A stretch of 58,080 bases of DNA from Microthrixaceae bacterium (GTDB taxonomy: Bacteria > Actinomycetota > Acidimicrobiia > Acidimicrobiales > Acidimicrobilacustridaceae), in NCBI GenBank assembly GCA_947455015.1, contig CANGMY010000002.1:1-58080 (forward strand), written 5' to 3'. The position numbers and the translations under genes are program-made. The notes beneath the pieces were generated by a model. The model searched no databases. It had not been told where the DNA came from and was given only the letters and a program-made list of their open reading frames with translations. Positions 20,814 through 30,915 of this stretch are shown piece by piece. How positions within the stretch are numbered: position 1 is the first letter of the stretch; the number at the start of each line of letters is the position of its first letter.

Positions 20814-21985
20814 CAGCGACGACCTCTGTGTCGTCGAATGGCATCTTCGGCAAGTGGCGTGAAGGTGCCGAGAGCGGTTGCTGTCCAGGTCAGAGTTGCG
20901 GCGTGTTGGAGAGCCCCTGAGGAAAGTTGTTCGCGAAGATCGGGATCGGTGAGCACTGCGGTGATTTGTTCGGTGAACTCGCGAGGCGAGCGTGCAAGCA
21001 GCCCAGACAAGCCTGGAGCAACAGAGTCGCGATGACCGGCGATGTCAGTCGCGACTGATGGAGTCCCACAGCCCGCAGCTTCGGTCAGCGTCATACCCCA
21101 GCCTTCAGCAATTGATGCGCTCGCAACGAGCCAAGCACGTCGGTACAACGAAAGGAGTTCTTCGTCGGAAACACGTCCGGCCAAACGAATCCAAGCGTTC
21201 GCTCCGAGGGCAGTGATTTGTTCTTCGAGTGCTGGTCGTTCGTAACCGTCGCCAACGATGACGAGTTCGGCATCTGGAACAGCAATTCGAACCTCGGCCA
21301 TGGCGGCGATCAGGTCTTCAAATCGTTTCGATGGCATAAGACGACCAACGGCAACTACGAGCGGCGTGGGTGACTTCGTGCCGCTGGGATGGAACTTCTC
21401 GTCGATACCTGGAGGAACCACCCGAACCTTCGAGGCGGGGAGGCCGAGGTAGTCGACTATTTCGGCTCTACTCGATTCTGAGAGCGTGACGATTGGGGTG
21501 CGTCGATACAGCGGGGGTGCAATTCGGTGCTCAAAGAACTTTCCCGCTTTCGCGAGGCCTGGCTCCAACACCATTTCCCACATGTCGCGATGGACGTGAT
21601 GAATCCAAGTGCTGCGGGGACCGCGTGCCCAAACTGGAGTAAGGAAGGGAACTCCGTTCCAGATCTCGACGATGCCGTCGCGTGGACCGAGGCTTCCGAG
21701 TAACTCACTCACGACAGTGGTTGGAAACACCATGAAGCGGCCATGTTTGCGCACGATCCGGTACCCATCACGGTTCCCTTCGTACGGGTGTCCCTGAGCG
21801 TACGAAGTGCGCATCGAGACTTCGAGGCCAGCTTCAGCCCAGAGGGAAAGCACTCGAGCAGCATGGAGCTCGGAGCCACCGGCTTCAATATCGACAAGGT
21901 CACGCCAAGCGAGGACATGAACTCTTTCGATACCTGCCTCGTGGGCGAGTGCTGAGATGTCGCCGATCGAGGCCGATGAAGTCAT
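20813..21985 (-). CDS. Glycosyltransferase family 4
   Basis: VVAVGRLMPSKRFEDLIAAM, IVGDGYERPALEEQI, ASIAEGWGMTLTEAAGCGTPSVATDIAGHRDSV. Confidence 0.9.
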   Translation of the reverse strand: MTSSASIGDISALAHEAGIERVHVLAWRDLVDIEAGGSELHAARVLSLWAEAGLEVSMRTSYAQGHPYEGNRDGYRIVRKHGRFMVFPTTVVSELLGSLGPRDGIVEIWNGVPFLTPVWARGPRSTWIHHVHRDMWEMVLEPGLAKAGKFFEHRIAPPLYRRTPIVTLSESSRAEIVDYLGLPASKVRVVPPGIDEKFHPSGTKSPTPLVVAVGRLMPSKRFEDLIAAMAEVRIAVPDAELVIVGDGYERPALEEQITALGANAWIRLAGRVSDEELLSLYRRAWLVASASIAEGWGMTLTEAAGCGTPSVATDIAGHRDSVAPGLSGLLARSPREFTEQITAVLTDPDLREQLSSGALQHAATLTWTATALGTFTPLAEDAIRRHRGRR

Positions 21986-21991
21986 GACGAG

Positions 21992-23578
21992 TTACGACGG
22001 AGGCTGGTGTACTGGGTGGCTTTCGTCGTACGCGTCGCGGGCGATGACGGGAGCGTCGCGGCCGGTACCGGAACCACTAGCCGGCGCCTTTTCTTCGTGG
22101 TATTCCTCTTCGACGTTGACTTCCCATACGTCGTAGGTAGAACCGTTCACGATGTTTTCGACCGTCAGCATCGCGGTGTACATCGAATGGTCCTGGTTGT
22201 TGTATCGGTGCATGCCGTTGCGTCCGACTGGATGCACATTTGGCGTGCAGTCGTCGAGCCATTCGCGCATTCGCTGAACGTTTGCTTTGTAGCGCTCGTC
22301 GTAAAAGGGGTAGGCCTTCGGGACACGCACGACGTAGCCAGATTCGACGCGACCAGGTTCGATCAGGCCGATCGCCTCAAGCTCCTTCGTGGCGAGAGCA
22401 ACGAGTTCGTCATCGGGTGAATTCCAAAGCTTGTCGCCCTCAAAGACGAAGTACTCGAGACCGAGACACGTACGGCCTTCTTTGACCATGTAGGGCGACC
22501 ATGAACTGAAGTTCTGAATGCGCCCGACGATGACCGCTGGCGAATGGATGTAGATCCAGTTGTCAGGAAATCCAGCACTTTCGGGCACAACGAGAGCAAC
22601 GGTGAGGAAATCGCGATACCGCAGATCATTGGCGGCGGCGAGAACATCGGCCGGCGGAGGAGGATCCATCGCCTTCAAGAGCGAGGACATCGGCATCGAT
22701 GAAATGACCTCGTCGCAAGCGAACGTTTCTTCGCCACCAGAGCTCTTTGTCGTCACCGATGTGGCACGACCTTCGTGGTGCTCGATGCGGGTGACCTTGT
22801 GTTCCATGTGAACCGTTGAGCCGGCAGCGACAACTTTGTCGCGAGCGGTTTCCCACATCATCCCTGGGCCGTACTTGGGGTACTGGAATTCTTCGATCAA
22901 CGATGTGATGTCGGTTGACTTGCCCGCGTGGACAAACGGAACCCAATTGGGGACAGCATCGAGGATCGCATTAATGCCGGCGTTCCAGAGCGACATGTTC
23001 TTGATTCGCTGAGCCGCCCAGTCGGCCTGAAGCTTGCTGGCCGGAACGCCCCAGACCTTTTCGTTGTAGGTCTTAAAAAAGTGATCGAAGAGGCGCTTGC
23101 CGAATCGGTTGGTGATCCAGTCCTGAAGACTTTCTTCGGGCTTATGGCGACCGAAAAGCTTTGCGACGCTGACCTTCGCCCGGGCCCAGAAGTACGAGAC
23201 CACACAACGCACTGCTTCGACAATGCCGAGATTCTTCAGAGCGTTCGAGGCCTTGAGCGGGTAGTCGAAATATTTGCCGTCGTAGAAGATGCGGCTCATT
23301 CGCGGACGCATAAGGAAATCTTCGTCGGGAAGGACCTCGTGCCAGAGTTCCTCGACCGGTTGGACCTTTGTGAAGAAGCGATGTCCTCCAAGGTCGAAAC
23401 GCCATCCATCAACCTCTACGGTGCGGGAGATGCCGCCAACGGCGTCGGTCGCTTCGAGGATCGTGCTTGTGCGTCCGGCCTTCGAAAGCTCGAATGCTGC
23501 CGTGAGGCCGGCTGGCCCGGCGCCGATGATGACCACCGATGGGTCCGGTCCAGCGCTCGTTTCGGGGGAAGTCGTCAT
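21992..23578 (-). CDS. NAD(P)/FAD-dependent oxidoreductase, UDP-galactopyranose-mutase-like
   Basis: VVIIGAGPAGLTAAFELSKAGRTSTILEATDAVGGISRTVEVDGWRFDLGGHRFFTK; N-terminus set at ATG 23578 (MTTSPETSAG). Confidence 0.85.
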   Translation of the reverse strand: MTTSPETSAGPDPSVVIIGAGPAGLTAAFELSKAGRTSTILEATDAVGGISRTVEVDGWRFDLGGHRFFTKVQPVEELWHEVLPDEDFLMRPRMSRIFYDGKYFDYPLKASNALKNLGIVEAVRCVVSYFWARAKVSVAKLFGRHKPEESLQDWITNRFGKRLFDHFFKTYNEKVWGVPASKLQADWAAQRIKNMSLWNAGINAILDAVPNWVPFVHAGKSTDITSLIEEFQYPKYGPGMMWETARDKVVAAGSTVHMEHKVTRIEHHEGRATSVTTKSSGGEETFACDEVISSMPMSSLLKAMDPPPPADVLAAANDLRYRDFLTVALVVPESAGFPDNWIYIHSPAVIVGRIQNFSSWSPYMVKEGRTCLGLEYFVFEGDKLWNSPDDELVALATKELEAIGLIEPGRVESGYVVRVPKAYPFYDERYKANVQRMREWLDDCTPNVHPVGRNGMHRYNNQDHSMYTAMLTVENIVNGSTYDVWEVNVEEEYHEEKAPASGSGTGRDAPVIARDAYDESHPVHQPPS

Positions 23579-23686
23579 CAGGTCACTTTCGCAATGAGGG
23601 ACTTGGAGAGTGTACTGAAGAGACCCTCTCCGGTCGTTGACCCGGGTGTCCCTAGAGATCGGGGAGCGGCAGTACTCTGCGGGGCC

Positions 23687-25249
23687 ATGCAAGACATCGA
23701 ATCAAGCCAGTCAGACAACCTGTCTGAGGGGGGAGCCCGACCAGAAATTATCGGTCTCGCCCTTGTCGCTGTCGTAATCGGCATTGTCACCAGGTTTGTG
23801 ACCCGGTCGTCCCTTTGGCTCGACGAGGCGCTGTCGGTTGATCTCGCCCAGCTGCCCCTTGGTCAGCTCTCTGAAGCACTCAAGCACGACGGACATCCTC
23901 CTCTCTATTACGCGCTCCTTCATGGCTGGATCAATCTTTTTGGTACCGGCGACGTTGCCGTCCGAAGTCTCTCAGGCCTTTTCGGCCTCGCGACCCTTCC
24001 GTTGGTATGGATTCTCGGTCGCCGGAAGGGCGGACCAACTCTGGCGTGGGTTGCGGTTGCGGTCGTTGCTGTCTCTCCATTTGCGGTGCGCTATTCCAAC
24101 GAAACTCGGATGTATTCGTTGGTCATGCTTTTGGTGGTGATCGGGTGGCTGCTTGTTGACGACGTTGTCGATCAAGGCAAGGCAACGATCGGGAGATTCG
24201 TCGGAATTGCCATCGTCGGCGCAGCACTTCTCTACACGCATTACTGGAGTCTCTGGCTCCTCGGGGCTCTGGGAGTCACCGCCCTCTGGAAGATCTGGCG
24301 ATCACCTGATCGTGCGGCCCGCCGACCATGGATCGGTCTCGTGCTTTCTCTCGTAGTCGCTGGTCTCGCTTTTGTTCCGTGGCTACCGGTGATGCTGTAT
24401 CAGTCCGCCCACACAGGCACTCCGTGGGCCAAGGCGTCTCGACCCACCTCTGCGCTTTCGGTTGTTCTGGCCGATAACGGCGGAGGCGGTTACGGCGAGC
24501 AAACCCTGGTCGCAGCGTTGTTTGCGGTCGCCCTCGTTCTGGGATTGTTCGGATACGCCGTCGATCGACGCACAACGTCACTCGACCTGCGAACCCGGCC
24601 CGCGTTTCGCGGAGCGGCATGGATCGCAGCGCTCACCTTTGCGATCGGTTGCGTCGTCTCTTTCGCATCGTCGAGCGCGTTCGCTAGTCGATATTCCGCC
24701 GTTATCTTCCCGTTCCTCGCGCTTCTCGCCGCAGCCGGTTGTCTTTGCTTCGCTTCTCGTTGGGTTCGTTTCGGTGTTGTGGCGGTCTTCTGTGGCTTTC
24801 TCTCTATCGGTGCGTTCTGGAATGTCATTTACCACCGGACCCAAATGAAAGCGGCAGCGGACATCGTCGCGACGAGTTCCAAGCCGGGCGACATCGTGAT
24901 CTTCTGTCCCGATCAACTCGGTCCAGCTGGCGTGCGTGTGATGCCTAGTGGCCTGACATTTCTCGCGTACCCCACCTACGGCGACGGGAAATTTGTTGAT
25001 TGGGTTGACTATGCAACTCGTAACGAAGCGTCAGACCCCGCCGCGTTCGCTTCTCGGGTACTCGCTGATGCCGGTGTATCTCGTTCGATCTATCTCGTCT
25101 GGAACGATTCTTATAAGACGCTGGAAGGCAAGTGTGCTGGCCTTGTCGATGCGCTCGCAGCGGTTCGCACCCCGCAGATGCTTCTCGCCGATGACGGTTC
25201 CAAATATTTTGAACACGCGTCTCTGATTCGATTCGCTGCACCGTCATGA
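23687..25249 (+). CDS. Integral membrane glycosyltransferase, GT39/ArnT-like (dolichyl-phosphate-mannose type)
   Basis: SSLWLDEALSVDLAQLPLGQLSEALKHDGHPPLYYALLHGWINLFG, many TMs, NETRMYSL. ATG at 23687 chosen; upstream 253 codons of the ORF are antisense to the flavoprotein gene. Confidence 0.85.
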   Translation: MQDIESSQSDNLSEGGARPEIIGLALVAVVIGIVTRFVTRSSLWLDEALSVDLAQLPLGQLSEALKHDGHPPLYYALLHGWINLFGTGDVAVRSLSGLFGLATLPLVWILGRRKGGPTLAWVAVAVVAVSPFAVRYSNETRMYSLVMLLVVIGWLLVDDVVDQGKATIGRFVGIAIVGAALLYTHYWSLWLLGALGVTALWKIWRSPDRAARRPWIGLVLSLVVAGLAFVPWLPVMLYQSAHTGTPWAKASRPTSALSVVLADNGGGGYGEQTLVAALFAVALVLGLFGYAVDRRTTSLDLRTRPAFRGAAWIAALTFAIGCVVSFASSSAFASRYSAVIFPFLALLAAAGCLCFASRWVRFGVVAVFCGFLSIGAFWNVIYHRTQMKAAADIVATSSKPGDIVIFCPDQLGPAGVRVMPSGLTFLAYPTYGDGKFVDWVDYATRNEASDPAAFASRVLADAGVSRSIYLVWNDSYKTLEGKCAGLVDALAAVRTPQMLLADDGSKYFEHASLIRFAAPS

Positions 25250-26370
25250 CATCAACGATTGCTAGTCGTTCGAGGGCTCTGGTTGTTGATGTGCGTGAGG
25301 TCATCATCCCGTGGCTCACAACTAGGGTGCTGATCGCTGCAGGATTCATCACTGCCTACGCAGCGTCTGAACACCTCGTTCCAAAAGATCGGCCAAATGT
25401 TCTCACCGAGGGCCTCATTGCATGGGACGGCACTTGGTATCGAGATATCGCGGCACACGGATACAACGCAGTAGCACCCGACGGCCTGCGGTTCTTCCCA
25501 CTTTTCCCGCTTCTTGGAAGAGCACTTTCCGTCGTTACTTTGGGCCGCACCGACGTTGCGCTGATTCTGCTCGCAAATGTGGCGTCACTGTTCTTGGCGA
25601 TTGCTATTCGTCGACTGGTGATCTTCGAACGAGGTTCAACCGAACTCGCAAACCGCGCGGTCTGGATCGTGTGCCTGTTCCCAGGAGCATTCGTGCTCGC
25701 ATGGGGTTACGCGGAATCGTTGTGGCTTCTTGCCGCGGTTTTTGGTTTTTGGGCGATTCGATCTCGACGATGGGGCTGGGCGATTGCCGCAGGTCTGGTC
25801 GTGGGCTTCTCGCGTCCACTCGGAATCGCACTCGCAGCTCCGGCCCTCATCGAACTCATTCGAGTTTGGCGTCAAGCGAAGAACGACGAGCGTGCTCTGG
25901 GAGTCGTCGCTGTTGCGTCGCCCTTCGCGGCAACCGGCGTGTACTTGCTTTGGGTGAACAACGTGTTCGGTGATGCATGGCTTCCGTTCTCAGTTCAGAA
26001 CACGTTGAGAGGTACGTCTGCGAATCCCATCAGCAGGGTTTGGGAAGGCATTTCTCAAATGTTCGGCTCTCAGCGACTCGGCGATGGCCTTCACATTCCG
26101 TTTGCAATCGCGTTCGTCGTGTTGCTTGTGCTCACATTCCGTTGGTGGCCCGCTTCCTACGGCGTCTTCGCTGCAATTGTTCTGATGGCTGCATTGGGTG
26201 CCGAGAATTGGAACTCGCTAGAGCGTTACGGGATCAATGCATTCCCACTTGCACTCACACTTGCGGTTCCCGCTCGGAACGCAAAGGTCGATCGTGTGGT
26301 CACGACTGTGCTGGCCGGCGGAGTGGTCGCACTCAGTGCGTTGGCATGGATGGGTGCATACGTTCCGTAG
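25246..26370 (+). CDS. PIG-V-like mannosyltransferase membrane protein
   Basis: GLIAWDGTWYRDIAAHGY...RFFPLFPLLGRAL...FPGAFVLAWGYAESLWLLAAV; 4-nt overlap with previous gene. Confidence 0.75.
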   Translation: MTSTIASRSRALVVDVREVIIPWLTTRVLIAAGFITAYAASEHLVPKDRPNVLTEGLIAWDGTWYRDIAAHGYNAVAPDGLRFFPLFPLLGRALSVVTLGRTDVALILLANVASLFLAIAIRRLVIFERGSTELANRAVWIVCLFPGAFVLAWGYAESLWLLAAVFGFWAIRSRRWGWAIAAGLVVGFSRPLGIALAAPALIELIRVWRQAKNDERALGVVAVASPFAATGVYLLWVNNVFGDAWLPFSVQNTLRGTSANPISRVWEGISQMFGSQRLGDGLHIPFAIAFVVLLVLTFRWWPASYGVFAAIVLMAALGAENWNSLERYGINAFPLALTLAVPARNAKVDRVVTTVLAGGVVALSALAWMGAYVP

Positions 26371-26410
26371 TTTTCCTGTGCGCGGACTCCAACTGCGCGA
26401 GGATGAGCGC

Positions 26411-26617
26411 ATGGGTTCTGACCTTTTCGACACTGCACCGCTTGATTTCACGTGTCCACGGTGTTCGTTGCCTGTCAGCGCGCGGTTCTATGGGCCGTGC
26501 GACGACTGTCGCGAAACAATGCGCGCCACACTGGGCACGGTTGCTCGCGAAGTCGAGGCGGAGGCCTACGAGCCCAAGATGAATGTTGTTCCAAACGCGG
26601 TTGCCACAAAGGACTAA
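26411..26617 (+). CDS. Small zinc-ribbon-like protein
   Basis: MGSDLFDTAPLDFTCPRCSLPVSARFYGPCDDCRETM..., CxxC-x13-CxxC. Confidence 0.65.
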   Translation: MGSDLFDTAPLDFTCPRCSLPVSARFYGPCDDCRETMRATLGTVAREVEAEAYEPKMNVVPNAVATKD

Positions 26618-26635
26618 CGCGCAACGTTCGTGGGC

Positions 26636-27112
26636 TTAGCCCTCGATTGGAACTTCTTCAACCGTCACTGAGGTCATGACATCACCGACGGAAATGGTCT
26701 TGACAACATCGAGGCCGGCAATCGTGGTGCCGAAGAGGTTGTATTGCTTGGGGAGTCCGGGTTGGTCGCCGAGGCAGATGAAGAACTGTGATCCGTTGGT
26801 GTCGGGACCCGAATTCGCCATAGCGACTGCGCCATCTCGGTAATTACCCTGCACCGGTTCATCAGCGAACTTGTAACCCGGTCCGCCGGTTCCGTTACCG
26901 GTGGGACAACCGCCCTGAATCACGAAGCCGGGAACAACGCGGTGAAACGTGAGCCCGTCGTAGAAGCCAGTGCGAGCCAACGTGACGAAGTTGTTGACCG
27001 TCTTCGGCGCGATGCGGGGATCAAGATCCATAACGATGTCGCCCTTTGGCGTCGAAATGGTGACTCGATAGATGGTTGATGTGTCGATGGTGAATTCTGG
27101 AGCAGATGCCAT
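26636..27112 (-). CDS. Peptidylprolyl isomerase, cyclophilin type
   Basis: GDIVMDLDPRIAPKTVNNFVTLARTGFYDGLTFHRVVPGFVIQGGCPTGNGTGGPGY; start MASAPEF. Confidence 0.93.
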   Translation of the reverse strand: MASAPEFTIDTSTIYRVTISTPKGDIVMDLDPRIAPKTVNNFVTLARTGFYDGLTFHRVVPGFVIQGGCPTGNGTGGPGYKFADEPVQGNYRDGAVAMANSGPDTNGSQFFICLGDQPGLPKQYNLFGTTIAGLDVVKTISVGDVMTSVTVEEVPIEG

Positions 27113-27155
27113 GTCCTCATCGTGCCACAACTCAGGGCGCTCCTAGGCTTACCGA

Positions 27156-27782
27156 ATGGCTCTGTCCCATCGTTCCGCATCGGAAGAACTTGCCGCTCGC
27201 GACGCGGTCGTAGCGGGGCTCGTTGCTCGTCACGGACCGATGCGTCTTTCGGCTGCCCCTCCTGCGAGTCATCGCTTCGAGTCGCTGGCGAATGCAATTG
27301 CCTCCCAACAGTTAAACGGTCGAGCAGCGGAGACGATTTGGGGCCGTGTCCGGAGCCACGTCGATGGCCCATTTACCGCCGAGGCGGTGCTTCGTGTGCC
27401 CGAGACCTCTTGGCGCGAGGCGGGACTCTCCGGAGCCAAGACAGCGTCACTGGTGGACCTAGCCGAGCACGTCGCCGATGGACGATTGCAACTCGAACGC
27501 ATAGGCCGTCTCGGTGACGACGAGGTGGTGTCTCACCTGACCGCTGTCCGGGGAATTGGTCCGTGGACCGCCCAAATGTTTCTGATGTTTACGCTGCGTC
27601 GACTCGATGTTTGGCCCACTGGCGATTACGGGGTTCGTAATGGCTATGGGAAAGCCTTCAACGGTGGAGTCATGCCGTCAGCGAAGGAACTTGAACCGCT
27701 CGGTGATCGGTTTCGTCCCTACCGAAGTGTGGCTGCATGGTATTGCTGGGCTGCCGCTGACGATCCTGAATTCACCGTTTAG
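27156..27782 (+). CDS. DNA-3-methyladenine glycosylase (AlkA-like, HhH-GPD)
   Basis: FESLANAIASQQLNGRAAETIWGRV, LTAVRGIGPWTAQMFLMFTL, WPTGDYGVRNGY. Confidence 0.88.
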   Translation: MALSHRSASEELAARDAVVAGLVARHGPMRLSAAPPASHRFESLANAIASQQLNGRAAETIWGRVRSHVDGPFTAEAVLRVPETSWREAGLSGAKTASLVDLAEHVADGRLQLERIGRLGDDEVVSHLTAVRGIGPWTAQMFLMFTLRRLDVWPTGDYGVRNGYGKAFNGGVMPSAKELEPLGDRFRPYRSVAAWYCWAAADDPEFTV

Positions 27783-27791
27783 AGCGTCCAG

Positions 27792-28805
27792 TTACAAAGA
27801 GACAGCTGTTCCCTCGAGGGGGAAATGGCAGGCCACATAGTGGTCTTCGCCAACAGCCGTCATGACGGGCTCGACCTGAGCACAGAGTTCTTGGGCATTC
27901 GGGCAGCGAGTGCGGAACCGACAACCACTTGGCGGGGAGACCGGCGAAGGGATTTCTCCTGAAAGGCCTGCAAAATCACCCTTCGGGGCGTCGGGATCGG
28001 GCGGCGGAATCGAATCCAGCAACGTCTTTGTGTAGGGGTGCGCTGGAGTCGAGTACAGCAGGTCGGGATTACCGACTTCGCACAATTTCCCGAGGTACAT
28101 GACTGCTACTCGGTCGCTCACATTCTTCACGACGGCGAGGTCGTGTGCGATAAAGAGCATCGTGAGTCCGTAGCGCTCTTTCATGTCCTGAAGCAGATTG
28201 AGTATTTGCGCCTGAACCGAAACGTCAAGAGCAGAGACAGGTTCGTCGCAAATAAGAAGCTTCGGTTCAAGCATCAGCGATCGAGCGATGCAGATTCGCT
28301 GGCACTGACCACCTGAGAATTCTGATGGTCGTCGGGTGCGTGCGCCCTCAGGATCGATACCAACAGACTCGAGCGTCTTGTCGACAAGTGCTGCTTGCTC
28401 CGCTGTCGTTCCGCGCTTCCAGATTCGCAAAGGCTCGGCAACGATGTCTGTGACCTTGCGGCGTGGATTCAACGACGAGATCGGGTCCTGAAAGATCATC
28501 TGCATCTGCGGACGTATTTCCCGCAGGTCAGTGCCCGACAGCGTTGTGAGGTCCTGTTGCTCAAGAAGCACTGAACCAGACGTGGGGGAGGGCATCTGCA
28601 TGAGAGCGCGGCCAGTCGTCGATTTTCCTGAACCGGATTCACCAACAAGTCCCAAGGTCTCGCCAGGGAGGATGTCGAGGCTGACATCACTCACTGCATG
28701 AACTTTGAGTCCAGTTGATCCGATAGGGAATTCAACGACGATGTTCTCGGCGCGCAGAAGCGATGCTGATGTGTCACGAAGGTGGGCGGTACCAGAACCA
28801 GCCAT
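27792..28805 (-). CDS. Oligopeptide/dipeptide ABC transporter ATP-binding protein (OppF-like)
   Basis: [61 protein letters not shown]. Confidence 0.92.
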   Translation of the reverse strand: MAGSGTAHLRDTSASLLRAENIVVEFPIGSTGLKVHAVSDVSLDILPGETLGLVGESGSGKSTTGRALMQMPSPTSGSVLLEQQDLTTLSGTDLREIRPQMQMIFQDPISSLNPRRKVTDIVAEPLRIWKRGTTAEQAALVDKTLESVGIDPEGARTRRPSEFSGGQCQRICIARSLMLEPKLLICDEPVSALDVSVQAQILNLLQDMKERYGLTMLFIAHDLAVVKNVSDRVAVMYLGKLCEVGNPDLLYSTPAHPYTKTLLDSIPPPDPDAPKGDFAGLSGEIPSPVSPPSGCRFRTRCPNAQELCAQVEPVMTAVGEDHYVACHFPLEGTAVSL

Positions 28806-29899
28806 TAGAGGCCCCCTGCTGAACTCATCGCGCCAGGTGCGGGAACGCCAACAGGAACTCCCGCAGCGATGTTGCGCTCAAGAGCTTCACGGTTCGCGTC
28901 GGAGCCCACCGGATACCAGCAACGCCATGCATGGCCATTTTCGGATTCAAGCGGTGGTTCCTCGTTCAAACATTTTTCCTGCACGTAGCGACAACGAGGG
29001 GCGAAGTTGCAACCCTTAGGTGGCGACAGGACATTCGGAGGACGTCCAGGAATCGCCTCGAGGCGAGTATGGCTTGGGCTTTCGATGCGTGGAATGGAGC
29101 GAAGAAGTGCTTCGGTATAGGGCATCTTCATGTTGCGGAACAGTTCGGTTGTCGAGGCTTTCTCGACAACCTTTCCGCCGTACATCACCATGATCTCGTC
29201 GGTGCGACTGGCGACAACTCCGAGGTCGTGACTGACAAGAATCATCGCCATGTGGCGGTCACGCTGAAGATCGTCAAGAAGATCAAGGATCTGAGCCTGC
29301 ACTGTTACGTCGAGCGCAGTTGTTGGCTCGTCGGCGAAGAGAATCTTCGGCCCGCAGGCCAAGGCGATCGCGATCGTGACTCGCTGGCGCATGCCACCGG
29401 AAAGCTGATGCGGGTATTCGTTGAGTCGTCGCTCGGGCTCGGGGATGCCGACCTGGCGGAGAAGAGCGGTAGCAGTTGCTTTCGCTTCTTCTTTATCGAC
29501 TCCGAGATGATGGCGCAGAGACTCGGTGATCTGCTTCCCGATCTTCATGACGGGATTCAGTGAGGTCATTGGATCCTGGAAGATCATTGCCATCTCGGCG
29601 CCCCAGACATGACTCATCTGTTTTTCGTTGTAGCCGATGACGTCAGTGCCTTCGTAGATCACATGCCCCTCGCGAATCACATTGCGATTCGGAAGAAGTC
29701 CCATGACCGAACGCGAGAGAACGGTCTTTCCGGACCCAGATTCGCCGACGACGCCGAGTGTTTGACCGCGTTCGAGAACGAAAGAAACGTCGTCGACTGC
29801 ACGCACAACACCCCGCTCGGTGCGGAACGAAGTGGAGAGGCTTCGCACCTCAAGTAGTGGAGAGTTCTGGGAGTGGGGAGATGTGTCGGTCATGGTCAC
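28805..29899 (-). CDS. Oligopeptide/dipeptide ABC transporter ATP-binding protein (OppD-like)
   Basis: [63 protein letters not shown]-terminal [15 protein letters not shown]. Confidence 0.92.
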   Translation of the reverse strand: MTMTDTSPHSQNSPLLEVRSLSTSFRTERGVVRAVDDVSFVLERGQTLGVVGESGSGKTVLSRSVMGLLPNRNVIREGHVIYEGTDVIGYNEKQMSHVWGAEMAMIFQDPMTSLNPVMKIGKQITESLRHHLGVDKEEAKATATALLRQVGIPEPERRLNEYPHQLSGGMRQRVTIAIALACGPKILFADEPTTALDVTVQAQILDLLDDLQRDRHMAMILVSHDLGVVASRTDEIMVMYGGKVVEKASTTELFRNMKMPYTEALLRSIPRIESPSHTRLEAIPGRPPNVLSPPKGCNFAPRCRYVQEKCLNEEPPLESENGHAWRCWYPVGSDANREALERNIAAGVPVGVPAPGAMSSAGGL

Positions 29900-30915
29900 G
29901 CCTCCTTCACATCGGTGTATTCACGAATTCGGTCTCCGGAGAAATTGAGCGCAAGCACGGTGAGGAAAAGCACCGCACTTGGAATGAGGGCGATCCACGG
30001 AGCGCCGTTTTCGAGAGCTGGCTTGCCGCTCACGATCATGTTGCCCCATGTAGCAGTGGACGCTGCATCGATGGAAAGACCAAGGAAGGAAAGACCTCCC
30101 TCGGCCACCATGGCAACTGCAACGGCGATGATCGAGAAAGACAAAAGCGGCGGGATGATGTTGGGAAGAATCTCGCGTCGAAGAATCCGAATGTGACTCG
30201 CACCGAGAGAGCGGGCAGCAGTGACGAATTCGCGCTGACCGTAAATAAGTGCATTCGCTCGAACGAGTCGAGCAGTCGGGGCAATAGCGACGATGCCAAG
30301 TGCGATGGAGACGGTGATGACGGTTTTGGAATCGGTGAAGTTCACGATGGCAAGTGCAAGCAGGAGCGCAGGGAACGAAAGGAGAACATCCATCATCACC
30401 ATGAGCACTGTTTCGGTCTTGCCTCGCAGGTAGCCGGCAGCGATACCAACACCGGTGCCAATCACTCCACCAAAGATGATTGAGAGGAAGCCAACCGCAA
30501 GCGACGCTCGTGCACCCCAAATAACTCGGCTGAATATGTCTCTACCAAGTGCGTCAGTTCCAAACCAGAACTGTGCGCTCGGTGCGAGTCGGGGACGACC
30601 AACAACTTTGGCTGGATTCTTGATCGGTAACCACGGAGCTGTGATCGCAAGCACAACGACAAGTATGAAGAAGCCCGCTGCGATCCAGAAGAACAGACCG
30701 AGGCGCTTCTTCGGCCGGGCCCCATCAACCTGATCAGGGTCGAGCGTATGGAGCGCCTCGGAGTTGTACTCATCGCCATCGGCAAAGCGCGTCACTTCGG
30801 TGGCGAGATCGCCACTGGCGGAAAAGACCGAGTCCGGAGCGGGACGGCCGGCAGCGTCAGGCGAGGGCGCGGGCATGACGAATCCTGGGGTCGAGGGCGG
30901 CGTAGAGAAGGTCAA
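29896..30915 (-). CDS. Oligopeptide/dipeptide ABC transporter permease (OppC-like)
   Basis: FWFGTDALGRDIFSRVIWGARASLAVGFLS; long charged N-terminal extension; start may be 30876. Confidence 0.9.
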   Translation of the reverse strand: MTFSTPPSTPGFVMPAPSPDAAGRPAPDSVFSASGDLATEVTRFADGDEYNSEALHTLDPDQVDGARPKKRLGLFFWIAAGFFILVVVLAITAPWLPIKNPAKVVGRPRLAPSAQFWFGTDALGRDIFSRVIWGARASLAVGFLSIIFGGVIGTGVGIAAGYLRGKTETVLMVMMDVLLSFPALLLALAIVNFTDSKTVITVSIALGIVAIAPTARLVRANALIYGQREFVTAARSLGASHIRILRREILPNIIPPLLSFSIIAVAVAMVAEGGLSFLGLSIDAASTATWGNMIVSGKPALENGAPWIALIPSAVLFLTVLALNFSGDRIREYTDVKEA

